Numbered from the stretch's first letter, positions 15,980-26,656 are shown. The stretch is DNA of 64,000 nt from Devosia riboflavina (GCF_000743575.1 NZ_JQGC01000003.1:62001-126000), one strand, 5' to 3'. Notes: generated by a model from the letters alone, not told the origin. Numbers and translations: made by a program.

Positions 15980-18901
15980 ATGCATCTGCTGCTCGTCGAC
16001 GGCTCGGGCTATATTTTCCGCGCCTTCCACGCCTTGCCGCCGCTCAGCCGCAAGTCCGATGGCCTGCCGGTCGGCTGCGTGCAGGGGTTCTGCAACATGC
16101 TGTTCAAGCTGACGCAGGACATGGACGCCGACGAAGCGCCGACCCACATGGCCGTCATCTTCGACGCCAAGGGCAAGACTTTTCGCGACGATTTGTATCC
16201 CGATTATAAAGCCCAACGTCCACCGGCGCCCGAAGAACTGGTTCCGCAATTCCCGCTGACCCGCTCGGCCACCCGCGCCTTTTCCATTCCCTCCATCGAA
16301 ATGGAGGGCTGGGAGGCCGACGACATCATGGCGACCTATGCCTGCATGGCCAAGGAAGCCGGCTGGAAGGTGACCATTGCCTCGTCCGACAAGGACCTGA
16401 TGCAGCTCGTCGAACCCGATGGCTCCATTCGCCTCCTCGACACCATTCCCCGCCCCGGCCAGCCCCCGCTGCGTTGGATCGGCCCCGATGAAGTTTTTAC
16501 AAAATTCGGCGTCACGCCCGACAAGGTCATCGACGTGCAGGCGCTTTGCGGCGACTCTGTCGACAACGTCCCCGGCGTCCCCGGCATCGGTGTCAAAACC
16601 GCCGCCGAGCTCATCAATACCTATGGCAATCTCGAAACCCTCTTGGAGCGCGCCGGCGAGATCAAGCAGAACGCCCGCCGCGAAAAGTTGATCGCCAATG
16701 CCGATCTCGCCCGCATTTCCAAAAAGCTCGTGACGCTCGAACAAAAGGTCCCGGTCGAAATCGACCTCGATGGCCTCATCCGCCAGCCCATGGCGCCCTC
16801 GGCCCTGTTCCCCTTCCTCAAGGCGATGGAATTCGCCACGATCACCAAGCGCCTCGCAACGCTGCTCGAAGCCAATCCCGACGACTTTGAAGCCGATCCC
16901 GAGCTGAAGGCCGGCGGCGAGACCCCGGTCCCCGGCGCTCCGCAAAAATCGAGCTCGCTTTCGGTCGCCAAGGCAAAGCTTGCCGCCAATGTCGTGCCCG
17001 GCTCAGGCCCCGCCCGCTTTGCCGCCGAAGAACATGCCCGCATCAAGGCGATCCCGGTCAATTACGACGACTACGAAATCGTCACCACGCAAGAGCGCCT
17101 CGCCGCCTGGGTCGCAAAGATCCAGGATGTCGGCCTCGTCGCCATCGACACCGAAACCACCGGCCTTGATCCGCAGACAGCCGATCTCGTCGGCATCTGC
17201 CTCTCCACCAAGATCGGCGAAGGCTGCTACATCCCCGTCGGCCACGCCCTTGCCGGCGACCTGCTCTCCGGCGGCGGGCTCGTTGAAGGCCAGCTGCCCA
17301 TTCGCGACGTGCTCGATGCGCTAAAACCGCTCATCGAAAGCGCGGCGATCCTAAAAATCGGCCAGAACGTCAAATATGACATGGAGATCTTCTGGCGCTA
17401 CGGCATCTCCATGGCGCCGATCGACGACACCATGCTCATTTCCTATGCGCTCGATGGCCCGCGCTACAATGGTATGGACGTGCTCGCCGACCATTGGCTC
17501 AGCCACAAGACCATCACCTTTTCCGAGCTTGCCGGCACCGGCAAAGCCCAAAAAACCTTCGACCAGCTCGAAATCCCGGCTGCCGCGCGCTATGCCGCCG
17601 AGGATGCCGACATCACGCTCCGTCTCTGGCATGTCCTCAAACCGCGCCTTGCCGCGGAAAATGCCACGACGCTCTACGAAACCCTCGAACGCCCCCTCGC
17701 CCCGGTGCTTGCCCGCATGGAAGCGCGCGGGATTACCGTCGATCGCCAGATTCTCGCCCGCCTCTCGGGCGATTTCGCCCAGCGCGCCGCCGCCTTCGAG
17801 GCAGAGGCCTATGAACTGGCCGGCGAAAATTTCAATCTCGGCTCGCCCAAACAACTCGGCGACATTTTGTTCGGCAAGATGGGTCTTGAGGGCGGCACCA
17901 AGACCAAGACCGGCGCCTGGTCGACCGGCGCCGACGTTTTGGAAGACCTTGCGGCCAAGGGCATTCCCCTCGCCCGCACCATTGTCGACTGGCGCCAGCT
18001 CACCAAATTGAAGGGCACCTATACCGATGCCCTCCCCACCTATATGAACCAGCGCACCGGCCGCGTGCACACGTCCTATTCGCAGGCCAGCGTCCTCACC
18101 GGGCGCCTCTCCTCCAACGATCCGAACCTCCAAAACATCCCGGTCCGCACCAGCGATGGCCGCAAGATCCGCACCGCCTTCGTCGCCGCGCCGGGCAAGA
18201 CGTTGATCTCGGCCGACTATTCCCAAATTGAACTGCGCGTCCTCGCCCATATCGCCGATATCCAGGCGCTCAAGGACGCCTTCGAGGAAGGTCTCGACAT
18301 TCACGCCATGACGGCCTCGGAAATGTTCAACGTGCCGGTGGAAGGCATGCCAAGCGAAGTGCGCCGCCGCGCCAAGGCGATCAATTTCGGTATCATCTAC
18401 GGCATTTCCGCCTTCGGCCTTGCCAATCAGCTCGGCATCGCCCGCGGCGAAGCCGGCGACTACATCAAAACCTACTTCGAGCGTTTCCCGGGCATTCGCG
18501 ACTATATGGACGCGCAGAAGGTGAAGGTAAAAGCCGACGGCTTCGTCACCACCATCTTTGGCCGCAAGATCCAGTTCCCCAACGCCAATTCCGGCAATCC
18601 CAGCGAACGCAGTTTTGTAGAACGCGCCAGCATCAACGCCCCCATCCAGGGCTCAGCCGCCGACATCATCCGGAGAGCCATGATCCGCATGGAGCCGGAA
18701 CTGAAAAAGGCTGGGGTCGACGCCGACATGCTGCTGCAGGTCCACGACGAACTGATCTTTGAGGTGCCCGAAGGCACGGAAGGTGCAGCGATCCCGGTGA
18801 TCAAGCGCGTGATGGAGAATGCGGCGGAACCAGCCGTGCGGCTAACCGTGCCGATCCAGGTCGACGCTCATGCGGCGAAGAATTGGGATGAGGCGCATTG
18901 A
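15980..18901 (+). CDS. polA: DNA polymerase I
   Basis: A 973-residue repair and Okazaki-fragment polymerase with all three parts. The 5' nuclease covers about 1-300 (LLVDGSGYIFRAFHALP, EGWEADDIMATYA, GDSVDNVPGVPGIGVKTAA). The 3'-5' exonuclease carries the proofreading DTETTG near residues 390-395. The polymerase domain has motif A ADYSQIELR near 745, motif B RRRAKAINFGIIYG near 795 and motif C QVHDELIFE near 920. Nothing appears to be lost. The ATG follows AAAGGGAATCGTCTC. It is divergent from cfa, and a family B repeat lies behind it. Confidence 0.98.
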   Translation: MHLLLVDGSGYIFRAFHALPPLSRKSDGLPVGCVQGFCNMLFKLTQDMDADEAPTHMAVIFDAKGKTFRDDLYPDYKAQRPPAPEELVPQFPLTRSATRAFSIPSIEMEGWEADDIMATYACMAKEAGWKVTIASSDKDLMQLVEPDGSIRLLDTIPRPGQPPLRWIGPDEVFTKFGVTPDKVIDVQALCGDSVDNVPGVPGIGVKTAAELINTYGNLETLLERAGEIKQNARREKLIANADLARISKKLVTLEQKVPVEIDLDGLIRQPMAPSALFPFLKAMEFATITKRLATLLEANPDDFEADPELKAGGETPVPGAPQKSSSLSVAKAKLAANVVPGSGPARFAAEEHARIKAIPVNYDDYEIVTTQERLAAWVAKIQDVGLVAIDTETTGLDPQTADLVGICLSTKIGEGCYIPVGHALAGDLLSGGGLVEGQLPIRDVLDALKPLIESAAILKIGQNVKYDMEIFWRYGISMAPIDDTMLISYALDGPRYNGMDVLADHWLSHKTITFSELAGTGKAQKTFDQLEIPAAARYAAEDADITLRLWHVLKPRLAAENATTLYETLERPLAPVLARMEARGITVDRQILARLSGDFAQRAAAFEAEAYELAGENFNLGSPKQLGDILFGKMGLEGGTKTKTGAWSTGADVLEDLAAKGIPLARTIVDWRQLTKLKGTYTDALPTYMNQRTGRVHTSYSQASVLTGRLSSNDPNLQNIPVRTSDGRKIRTAFVAAPGKTLISADYSQIELRVLAHIADIQALKDAFEEGLDIHAMTASEMFNVPVEGMPSEVRRRAKAINFGIIYGISAFGLANQLGIARGEAGDYIKTYFERFPGIRDYMDAQKVKVKADGFVTTIFGRKIQFPNANSGNPSERSFVERASINAPIQGSAADIIRRAMIRMEPELKKAGVDADMLLQVHDELIFEVPEGTEGAAIPVIKRVMENAAEPAVRLTVPIQVDAHAAKNWDEAH

Positions 18902-18919
18902 CCACCCCACCCACCGACT

Positions 18920-19026
18920 GTCACCCCGGGCTTGGCCCGGGGCCCATCCCCTGCGGACGGTGAGCCTCAAAAGAGTGGCTGGAACCCAATCATCTCAAGT
19001 TGGGCCCCGGCCTTCGCCGGGGTGAC
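18920..19026. repeat. Palindromic repeat, family B (left flank of nuclease islet)
   Basis: A GTCACCCCGGGCTTGGCCC half and a GGCCTTCGCCGGGGTGAC half are joined by about 55 bp. It lies between polA and the nuclease gene. A similar copy at 20638-20744 flanks the other side of the two nuclease genes. Confidence 0.85.
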
Positions 19027-19058
19027 AGCCGGGTGGAGGAAATCCTTGGGGCCAAGCC

Positions 19059-20099
19059 TTATTCGACGTAGGTGCGCACCACATCCTTGATGGCGCCAGC
19101 ACAGTGGTAAATATCCTCTACTCGCTCGATATCGTGCCGAACCCCTTCTTTTTCGGCACCAAACACGGTCACGAACCGCGATTTGCCGTTGAAGTGAAGC
19201 CGAGCAATGGGTTTGCGATTGTTGTCATCGAACAATATGGCGCAATAAGATTGGGCGTCGCGCAGGGCAATACGTGAGACTGGCGCGACTTCCGCCGCAA
19301 TCGCACGAATGATCATGAAGCCCTGAATCTCCTCTTCCGTGGTCTCGATTTTCTTATCGTCCACAGTAGGTATAGCCTCGTCTGCCCCGCCATCGAATGC
19401 AACGTCAATCTTGTGCTTGGCGCGCTGACGGAAAAGATCATCGAAAGCGCGGCGTACGATGGGCTTGAGTTCGTTCACTACGGCACCGGTGAGCTTGCCT
19501 TCATAAAATCCGCGCGCCACCATGCGTACGAATTCCTCGTCGGGCTCGGCCCACTGCGCTTCGATAAAGCTCATCGCCCCGCGGAGATATTTGAGGGATG
19601 AGGCAGCCGCCTGAATGGTCTCGATCTTGAAGTTGGCCTTGTGGAATTTCTCCAGCTCTTTGAGATCGTTGTCGTCATATGACAGAAGATCAAACTTGAA
19701 GAACGGCGCGGCGTCCATCTTGTTGGGCGCTTCAAGGTCGGTGAAAAACCAGATGTGAAGCCCGTTGGTGAGTATGCCAATGTTGGCATCGCAGGTGTGG
19801 AAGTAACGGAACAGTTGGCTGTACTGCGCGTCGCGCAAATTGGTCGAGACCGATTTGGCTTCCACAAGATACTCGATACGATCGCCAATCTTGCAGGCAT
19901 AGTCGATCTTCTCACCCTTCTTGAGACCCACGTCCGCTACATATTCCGGAATTATCTGTGTCGGGTCGAAAACATCGAAGCCTAGAACACGAAGAAAAGG
20001 CATGACGATAGCATTCTTCGTAGCCTCCTCAGTCTGCGCAACTGCCTGGGCACTAATTGCACGCTTCGCCAAGTCGGCGACATCTTCTTTAAATGACAT
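19059..20099 (-). CDS. HsdR-N-like PD-(D/E)XK nuclease-fold protein
   Basis: A 346-residue protein whose first 110 residues resemble the N-terminal nuclease domain of type I restriction R subunits. D66 (EKIDYACK), then E80 and K82 (YLVEAK), then Q92 and Q95 with LFRYF form the catalytic core and following helix. The remainder has a linker with an acidic run (ETTEEEIQGFMI) and a C-terminal alpha/beta domain. No helicase, methylase or specificity gene is near, so it is a stand-alone protein, possibly a defence effector. GGGGGGATTC precedes the ATG. By eye its codons are less GC-rich than its neighbours, which suggests transfer. Confidence 0.8.
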   Translation of the reverse strand: MSFKEDVADLAKRAISAQAVAQTEEATKNAIVMPFLRVLGFDVFDPTQIIPEYVADVGLKKGEKIDYACKIGDRIEYLVEAKSVSTNLRDAQYSQLFRYFHTCDANIGILTNGLHIWFFTDLEAPNKMDAAPFFKFDLLSYDDNDLKELEKFHKANFKIETIQAAASSLKYLRGAMSFIEAQWAEPDEEFVRMVARGFYEGKLTGAVVNELKPIVRRAFDDLFRQRAKHKIDVAFDGGADEAIPTVDDKKIETTEEEIQGFMIIRAIAAEVAPVSRIALRDAQSYCAILFDDNNRKPIARLHFNGKSRFVTVFGAEKEGVRHDIERVEDIYHCAGAIKDVVRTYVE

Positions 20100-20222
20100 T
20101 TGAATCCCCCCAATATTCGAAGCGTAAGGGGAGTTTCAAAGTCTGTAAACTCCTGCGCCGGGGGATGGCTCGTGGGCGAGGTGGCGGCAAGGCAAAGGTA
20201 TGGCTGGGGCGTGTGATGCCCG

Positions 20223-20537
20223 CTAGTACGGCGTATTTTCCGCCGATGCCTGCGGCCCAATGATCTCCCACCATAAATCCCGCCAATTCGGGTTCTGCTC
20301 CTCGATCAGCCGCTCTTTCCAATCGCGATGCCATTTCTTGATCCGCTTTTCGCGAGTAATGGCGAACTCGATATCGTCGTGCGGCTCGAACCAGACGAGC
20401 GTCTTGCAGCCATTGGTCTTGGTGAAGCCGGGCAGAAGCCCCTCGCGATGTTCAGAAGTCCGGCGCAGCAAATCGTTGGTAACGCCTGTATAGAGCGCGC
20501 CATGTTTGCGATTGGCCATAATGTAGACGAAGTACAT
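20223..20537 (-). CDS. GIY-YIG nuclease domain protein
   Basis: A 104-residue single-domain protein of the UvrC-like GIY-YIG superfamily. The core reads YFVYIMANRKHGALYTGVT, with Y5, Y16 and R25 at the expected catalytic positions and a Glu-rich C-terminal helix (EFAITREKRIKKWHRDWKE). Such short proteins are common in proteobacteria and their roles are poorly known. I chose the ATG at 20537 because the conserved domain begins there. It lies 123 bp behind the nuclease-fold gene on the same strand and between two family B repeats. Confidence 0.88.
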   Translation of the reverse strand: MYFVYIMANRKHGALYTGVTNDLLRRTSEHREGLLPGFTKTNGCKTLVWFEPHDDIEFAITREKRIKKWHRDWKERLIEEQNPNWRDLWWEIIGPQASAENTPY

Positions 20538-20637
20538 TCGGCGCCCCCGGCCGCGTAGCTTCACTGGGGCGAGAGTGGCATTGCAAATGTGCCTTGTCAC
20601 GCGGAGGTTTTGACTCGGGCCTCTTCACACTCTCGAT

Positions 20638-20744
20638 GTCACCCCGGCGCAGGCCGGGGCCCATCTCCCGCAATTGGGGAGCCTCGACAGATCGGTGGGG
20701 AGAGTTGGTAACTCAGGATGGGCCCCGGCCTTCGCCGGGGTGAC
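20638..20744. repeat. Palindromic repeat, family B (right flank of nuclease islet)
   Basis: Like the copy at 18920-19026, it opens with GTCACCCCGGCGCAGGCC-type sequence and closes with GGCCTTCGCCGGGGTGAC, around a spacer of about 55 bp. It is in the same orientation as the left copy. Confidence 0.85.
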
Positions 20745-20803
20745 AGCCGGTGGGTGGGTGAGTAAGTGAGCGAGTTGGCGCCCTTAAAGGAGCGCGTACC
20801 CCG

Positions 20804-21094
20804 CTACGCCCCGCCTCGCATCACCTCCGCCGCCCCCATCAGCCGCTCCACGCTCGCCTCGTTCCAGCTCTCCACCGCCTGCCGCGCCGCCGTCTCCCTC
20901 CGCACAAAGGCCTCGATCCGCTCCTGCCCGATTTCATCCAGCAGGTGCCGGATGGGCGACCACATGGCCCAGTGGGGATTAACCATCCGCATGTGCAGGC
21001 GGTCTTCGGTGATATCGAAGGTGACATTGGCCGAGCGCGCCAGGTCGAGAAATTCGGCGATATAGGCGTCGGGCATTGGTTCGGTCGTAGCCAT
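20804..21094 (-). CDS. Hypothetical protein (96 residues)
   Basis: I do not recognise a family. With the start at MATTEPMPDAYIAEFLDLA, after GAGGCAGCCCC, the protein is small, soluble and probably alpha-helical, with MRMVNPHWAMWSPIRHLLDE in the middle and an acidic/basic amphipathic second half (ERIEAFVRRETAARQAVES). No cysteines, signal peptide or membrane segment are present. A longer frame adds 12 codons without a ribosome site. It stands alone between a repeat and a 560-bp gap, so context gives no clue. Confidence 0.6.
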   Translation of the reverse strand: MATTEPMPDAYIAEFLDLARSANVTFDITEDRLHMRMVNPHWAMWSPIRHLLDEIGQERIEAFVRRETAARQAVESWNEASVERLMGAAEVMRGGA

Positions 21095-21393
21095 CGGGGC
21101 TGCCTCGTATTTGATACAAATACAATGCACCTCCGCCGGACCGGCTCCGCAAAGCCAGTTTTATGGTGAATGAAGGGTTAAGCGGCGCGACTTGTCCCGC
21201 TTATCCCCGCCCCTCCCGCGTATTGTATTGTCCTTCGCATCCACCCCGCGCGAGCGGCCTGCAGGCGATCAGTGGCGGGGGGAGCCGGTTGTGGGGAGGT
21301 CGCCTTCCTCATAGGTTCGGGAGTCGGTCCCTCGCGACGAGCGATCAAGAGGCGCTGTGGGCTCTGTCCAAACTTCGAGACGTGCCGCCAGGC

Positions 21394-21514
21394 AAATTCG
21401 CTCCAGTGGAGCGAATTTAGGAGAGAAGGCCATGAAGGCTATGCCTGAATGGCAGGCCTCCGGAGCGGTTATCGCTTCACAAATAAAAAAATTCCGAGGC
21501 GATTGCCGCTCCGG
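21394..21514. repeat. Two strong inverted repeats in a gene-free stretch
   Basis: The gap 21095-21655 holds no convincing gene. Within it, 21394-21418 is a perfect 25-nt palindrome (AAATTCGCTCCA and its complement around one G). At 21460-21475 and 21499-21514, arms CCGGAGCGGTTATCGC and GCGATTGCCGCTCCGG match at 14 of 16 positions around a 23-nt A-rich loop. These may be another palindromic element or a structured leader of the following gene. The rest of the gap shows nothing I can name. Confidence 0.6.
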
Positions 21515-21655
21515 GGTCCGCTCAAAACCGGAAGTCTTGCGACTGTCCGGCGCACAAACCTGTCCAAAGCTTCATTTGCAACCCCGCGCCCCGGCCGCAA
21601 TTCTAGCTTCTGCGGCGCATGACACGCGCCCTGGCCCCAAGAGAAAGTGTCGCCC

Positions 21656-22153
21656 ATGTCCTCCACCACTGTTACCACCGGCTATTCCCGCGCCCAGGTC
21701 ATCATCCATTGGTCGGTCGTCGCCCTCATCCTCTTCCAGTTCTTCTTCCATGACGGCATGGAGACGGCGTTCGATGCGCGCATGGACGGGGAAGGCCCTG
21801 CCGGCAATCCGCTGCCCCACATCATCGCCGGCAGCCTGGTGCTGATCCTTGCCGCCCTGCGCGTCATCATCCGCCTGACGCGCGGCTCGCCGCCGCATCC
21901 TATGGGCCAGCCGGCCATTTTCGGCGTTTTGGCCAATGTCACCCATGGCCTCATCTATCTCCTGCTCTTTGCCATGCCGCTGTCGGGTGCCGTCGCCTGG
22001 TTCGGCGGCATCGAACGGGCAGGCGATATGCATGGCGGGCCGCTGCGCTTTGCCCTCGTCGCCCTTGTCATCGTGCATGTCAGCGGCGCGCTGGTGCAGC
22101 AATTCGTGCTGCGGAGTGGCGTGCTCATGCGCATGCTCAAGCCCGAGAGCTGA
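21656..22153 (+). CDS. Cytochrome b561 family membrane protein
   Basis: A 165-residue four-helix inner-membrane di-haem cytochrome that shuttles electrons between quinol or superoxide and the membrane. Four membrane segments are visible, with haem-ligand histidines in IIHWSVV (helix 1), PHIIAGSLV (helix 2), THGLIYLLL (helix 3) and IVHVSGAL (helix 4). The ATG at 21656 lies nine bases behind AGAGAAA; a GTG three codons earlier is possible. It stands alone, with no partner such as YceI nearby. Confidence 0.9.
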   Translation: MSSTTVTTGYSRAQVIIHWSVVALILFQFFFHDGMETAFDARMDGEGPAGNPLPHIIAGSLVLILAALRVIIRLTRGSPPHPMGQPAIFGVLANVTHGLIYLLLFAMPLSGAVAWFGGIERAGDMHGGPLRFALVALVIVHVSGALVQQFVLRSGVLMRMLKPES

Positions 22154-22195
22154 CCACCATATCTTTTACTCTTGATATATTGACCAGACGAAGCA

Positions 22196-22237
22196 GTACC
22201 TTGGTACAGATTAGCGCCGGACTACGCATTAATACGT
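22196..22237 (+). promoter_or_regulatory. Two small palindromes upstream of the degenerate receiver gene
   Basis: GTACCTTGGTAC (22196-22207) is a perfect inverted repeat around TT. ACGCATTAATACGT (22224-22237) is a near-perfect 14-mer palindrome. They lie 70-110 bp upstream of the next start, in an AT-rich stretch that probably holds its promoter. Which protein binds them is not known. Confidence 0.4.
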
Positions 22238-22303
22238 GATTCAAACAATTTCTGCAAAATAGGTCGGACGATGACTTGAGCAGTTTCTGGGAGGGAACCG
22301 GCC

Positions 22304-22861
22304 ATGATCTTGTCTGATACCACCAATATGCTCGCCGATTGTGGCGCCGTTACTTTCGCGCCCAATGATGTCAGCGCCAGCGCGCTCGGCACGCTGGCCA
22401 CCAAGTTCGGCTTCGGCACGGTGGCGAACTATACCCAGTTCGCCGAGCTGCCGAAAAACCGGCTGACCTATTTCCTGGTCCATGGGCTTTTGCCCGATGG
22501 CGCCAAGCAGCGCATCATCCATGGCCTCAGGAGTTCTGACCACATTTTCCGCCGCTTCGCGCCCATCGTCTGTTTCGTCACCACCGGACCGCGGCATCAG
22601 ATCGTGCCGCTGGTGCAGATGGGGTTCGACGAAGTGCTCTTTGTCAGCGACGGCATTGCCGACATGAGCCACAAGCTCAGCGAGCAATTGCAGCACGAAT
22701 TGCTCTATGTCGAAGCCGAGCACTATTTCGGCCCCGACCGGCGCCGCATCGAGCGGGTCGATCCCAACGATCCGCGCCGCCGCCTCGGCGGCTCCGAATG
22801 CCGCAGGATCCGCGTGGTGCGCGATCCGCGCATGGGCATTTCCACCATGGATGTGGCCTGA
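22304..22861 (+). CDS. Degenerate response-regulator receiver protein
   Basis: A 185-residue protein whose first 130 residues can be laid on a receiver fold: LGTLATKFGF (helix 1), YFLVHGLLPDG (strand 3 and loop), IVCFVTTGPRHQIVPLVQMG (strand 4 and helix 4), then FDEVLFVSDG (strand 5). H60 occupies the place of the phosphoacceptor aspartate, with P64 four residues on as usual, and serine occupies the strand-5 lysine position. It therefore should not be phosphorylated in the normal way. The C-terminal 50 residues are arginine-rich (DRRRIERVDPNDPRRRL). No kinase is adjacent. The fold call is by motif only. Confidence 0.55.
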   Translation: MILSDTTNMLADCGAVTFAPNDVSASALGTLATKFGFGTVANYTQFAELPKNRLTYFLVHGLLPDGAKQRIIHGLRSSDHIFRRFAPIVCFVTTGPRHQIVPLVQMGFDEVLFVSDGIADMSHKLSEQLQHELLYVEAEHYFGPDRRRIERVDPNDPRRRLGGSECRRIRVVRDPRMGISTMDVA

Positions 22862-22864
22862 ATG

Positions 22865-22897
22865 AAAAAGCCCGCAGATCGCTCCGCGGGCTCTTTT
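22865..22897 (+). terminator. Terminator between convergent genes
   Basis: AGCCCGC (22869-22875) pairs with GCGGGCT (22886-22892) around a 10-nt loop, with A and T runs outside, so it can serve both the receiver gene and the convergent ABC exporter gene. Confidence 0.85.
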
Positions 22898-22902
22898 GGA
22901 TT

Positions 22903-24699
<1,797 letters not shown>

Positions 24700-25040
24700 T
24701 TGGCAGTCCGGCCCCGTTCTCCGGCAGCCGGCTCCTCAAAAAGGGCTATGAAAGGCACAAAACTGACCGGGCGAGACAATGACCCTGTCGGGCCGGTCGG
24801 GTCTGCAGAAGGAAAGGAAGAGAGAAAACCGCGGGCGGCTGGCCTAAACGGCGGGCCGCGGTTGGCAGGGACCTAAGGTCGGCCGATGCCAAACGGGGAA
24901 GCGATCATAAATGCTGTCATGCAACGCCTCCCTAGGTTCAAAGAAAATGAAGCGGTGAACGGTTGATAACCAAACCGTTCGCCTTTGCCAATAGGTTTTG
25001 TCACAGAAGAAACGTGTGGTGCCGATGAGGCACAGTGGGG

Positions 25041-25086
25041 CGAGGGGTTCGGCCCCTCAGGCGCGCGTCCTGTTCCGAACCCCTCG
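25041..25086. repeat. 12-bp perfect inverted repeat
   Basis: CGAGGGGTTCGG (25041-25052) and CCGAACCCCTCG (25075-25086) pair perfectly around a 22-nt loop. A second hairpin, CTTCTCCC with GGGGAGAAG, follows near 25107-25131. They fill most of the gap between the ABC exporter start and the 38-residue gene; the rest (24700-25040) shows nothing clear. Confidence 0.6.
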
Positions 25087-25137
25087 TCTGGCGCTGGCGC
25101 GCCGCCTTCTCCCGGTCCCCAGGGGAGAAGGAAAGGG

Positions 25138-25254
25138 TCAGTCGGGCTTCTTGGCGCCCGGGGCATAGATCCCCCGGGTCTGGAATTCGGCATAGGCCAT
25201 GGCGGCGGCGAAGGCGGCAAAGATCGCGACGACGGCAATGATGAGAACGGTCAT
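25138..25254 (-). CDS. 38-residue single-pass membrane protein
   Basis: The frame reads MTVLIIAVVAIFAAFAAAMA followed by YAEFQTRGIY and a short Lys/Pro-rich end, then TGA. One membrane helix fills residues 2-20, and the tail is polar. The start has a textbook ribosome site (GGAGG, eight bases upstream). No family is known to me, but the ribosome site, clean helix and sensible tail support a real gene. It may be a small subunit or regulator of a membrane complex. It is divergent from the M29 aminopeptidase. Confidence 0.7.
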   Translation of the reverse strand: MTVLIIAVVAIFAAFAAAMAYAEFQTRGIYAPGAKKPD

Positions 25255-25414
25255 GGAAAGAGCCTCCAAAGCTGATGGCTTCCATATCCGCCTGTGCCGG
25301 CGCGCCAACCTTGACCCAGATCAACGGATTTTCCGATTTGCGCGGGTGGCGCGCCTCCCATTGGGGCGATAGGCTCGCGGGCAACCGATTCAACGAAAAG
25401 AAGGCTTTGCCCCG

Positions 25415-26656
25415 ATGAGCAATTCCCCCATCGATCCCACCAAACTCGACAAACTCGGCGAAGTGGCGATCAAGGTCGGCCTGCAACTGGCCGAGGGCCA
25501 GGATCTCATCATCACCGCCCCGATGGTCGCCGCCCCGCTGGTGCGCCGCATCACCGAGCATGCCTACAAGGCCGGGGCAGGCCTCGTCACCTCGATCTAT
25601 TCGGACGAGGAGGCGACGCTCGCCCGCTACAAATACGCCAACGACAAGAGTTTTGACCGCGCCGCCGGCTGGCTCTATGCCGGCATGGCCGAGGCCTACA
25701 AGAACAACGCCGCGCGCCTCGCCATTTCGGGCGACAACCCGATGATGCTGGCCGGCCAGGACCCGGAAAAAGTCTCACGCGCCAACCGCGCCAATTCGGC
25801 TGCCTACCGGCCGGCGCTGGAGCTGATCACCGGTTTCGATATCAACTGGAACATCGTCTCCTACCCGACCCCAGCCTGGGCCAAGCTGGTCTTCCCGAAC
25901 GACGCCGAAGACGTCGCGATCACCAAATTGGCCGACGCGATCTTCAAGGCAAGCCGCGTCGATCAGGACGATCCGATCGCCGCCTGGAAGGCCCACAATG
26001 CGAACCTGAAAGCGCGCTGGACCTGGCTCAACGGCAAGAAGTTTTCATCCCTGAAATACAAGGGCCCCGGCACCGATCTCACCATTGGCCTTGCCGATGG
26101 TCACCGCTGGAAGGGCGGCGCTTCGGAAGCCAAGAACGGGGTCACCTGCAACCCCAACATTCCGACCGAGGAAGTGTTCACGACCCCGCATCGCCTGCGC
26201 GTCGAAGGCACGGTGGCGGCGACCAAGCCGCTCTCGCACAACGGCACGCTGATCGAGAACATCCAGGCGCGTTTCGAAGGCGGCGTTCTCGTCGAGCTTA
26301 AAGCCACCAAGGGCCAGGACGTCTTCAACAAGGTCCTGGACACCGACGAAGGCGCGCGTCGCCTCGGCGAAGTGGCCCTCGTGCCGCACTCCTCGCCGAT
26401 CTCGGCCTCGGGGATCCTGTTCTACAACACGCTCTACGACGAAAACGCCTCGTGCCACATCGCCATGGGCCAGTGCTATGCCGACTGCTTTGAGGGCGGC
26501 AAGGAGCTGTCCCAGGACCAGATCTTTGCCCAGGGCGGCAACAAGAGCCTGATCCACATCGACTGGATGATCGGCTCGGACCAGATCGACATCGACGGCG
26601 TCCATGCCGACGGCACGGTCGAACCTGTCATGCGCGGGGGTGAATGGGCGTTCTAA
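25415..26656 (+). CDS. M29 family aminopeptidase
   Basis: A 413-residue cytosolic metallopeptidase of the AmpS/AmpT/PepS group, which removes N-terminal residues from peptides using two metal ions. The metal ligands seen in the family are present: E253 (NIPTEEVFT), E319 (LGEVALV), H348 (SCHIAMGQCY), H381 and D383 (LIHIDWMIG), with Y355 as the catalytic tyrosine. The ATG lies behind AAAAGAAGG. It stands alone, and a family C repeat follows it. Confidence 0.95.
   Translation: MSNSPIDPTKLDKLGEVAIKVGLQLAEGQDLIITAPMVAAPLVRRITEHAYKAGAGLVTSIYSDEEATLARYKYANDKSFDRAAGWLYAGMAEAYKNNAARLAISGDNPMMLAGQDPEKVSRANRANSAAYRPALELITGFDINWNIVSYPTPAWAKLVFPNDAEDVAITKLADAIFKASRVDQDDPIAAWKAHNANLKARWTWLNGKKFSSLKYKGPGTDLTIGLADGHRWKGGASEAKNGVTCNPNIPTEEVFTTPHRLRVEGTVAATKPLSHNGTLIENIQARFEGGVLVELKATKGQDVFNKVLDTDEGARRLGEVALVPHSSPISASGILFYNTLYDENASCHIAMGQCYADCFEGGKELSQDQIFAQGGNKSLIHIDWMIGSDQIDIDGVHADGTVEPVMRGGEWAF

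Noticed and set aside
21357-21845. Plus-strand frame running from the hairpin region into cytochrome b561
   Set aside because: Overlaps the clear cytochrome gene in another frame and reads through hairpins; no conserved feature.
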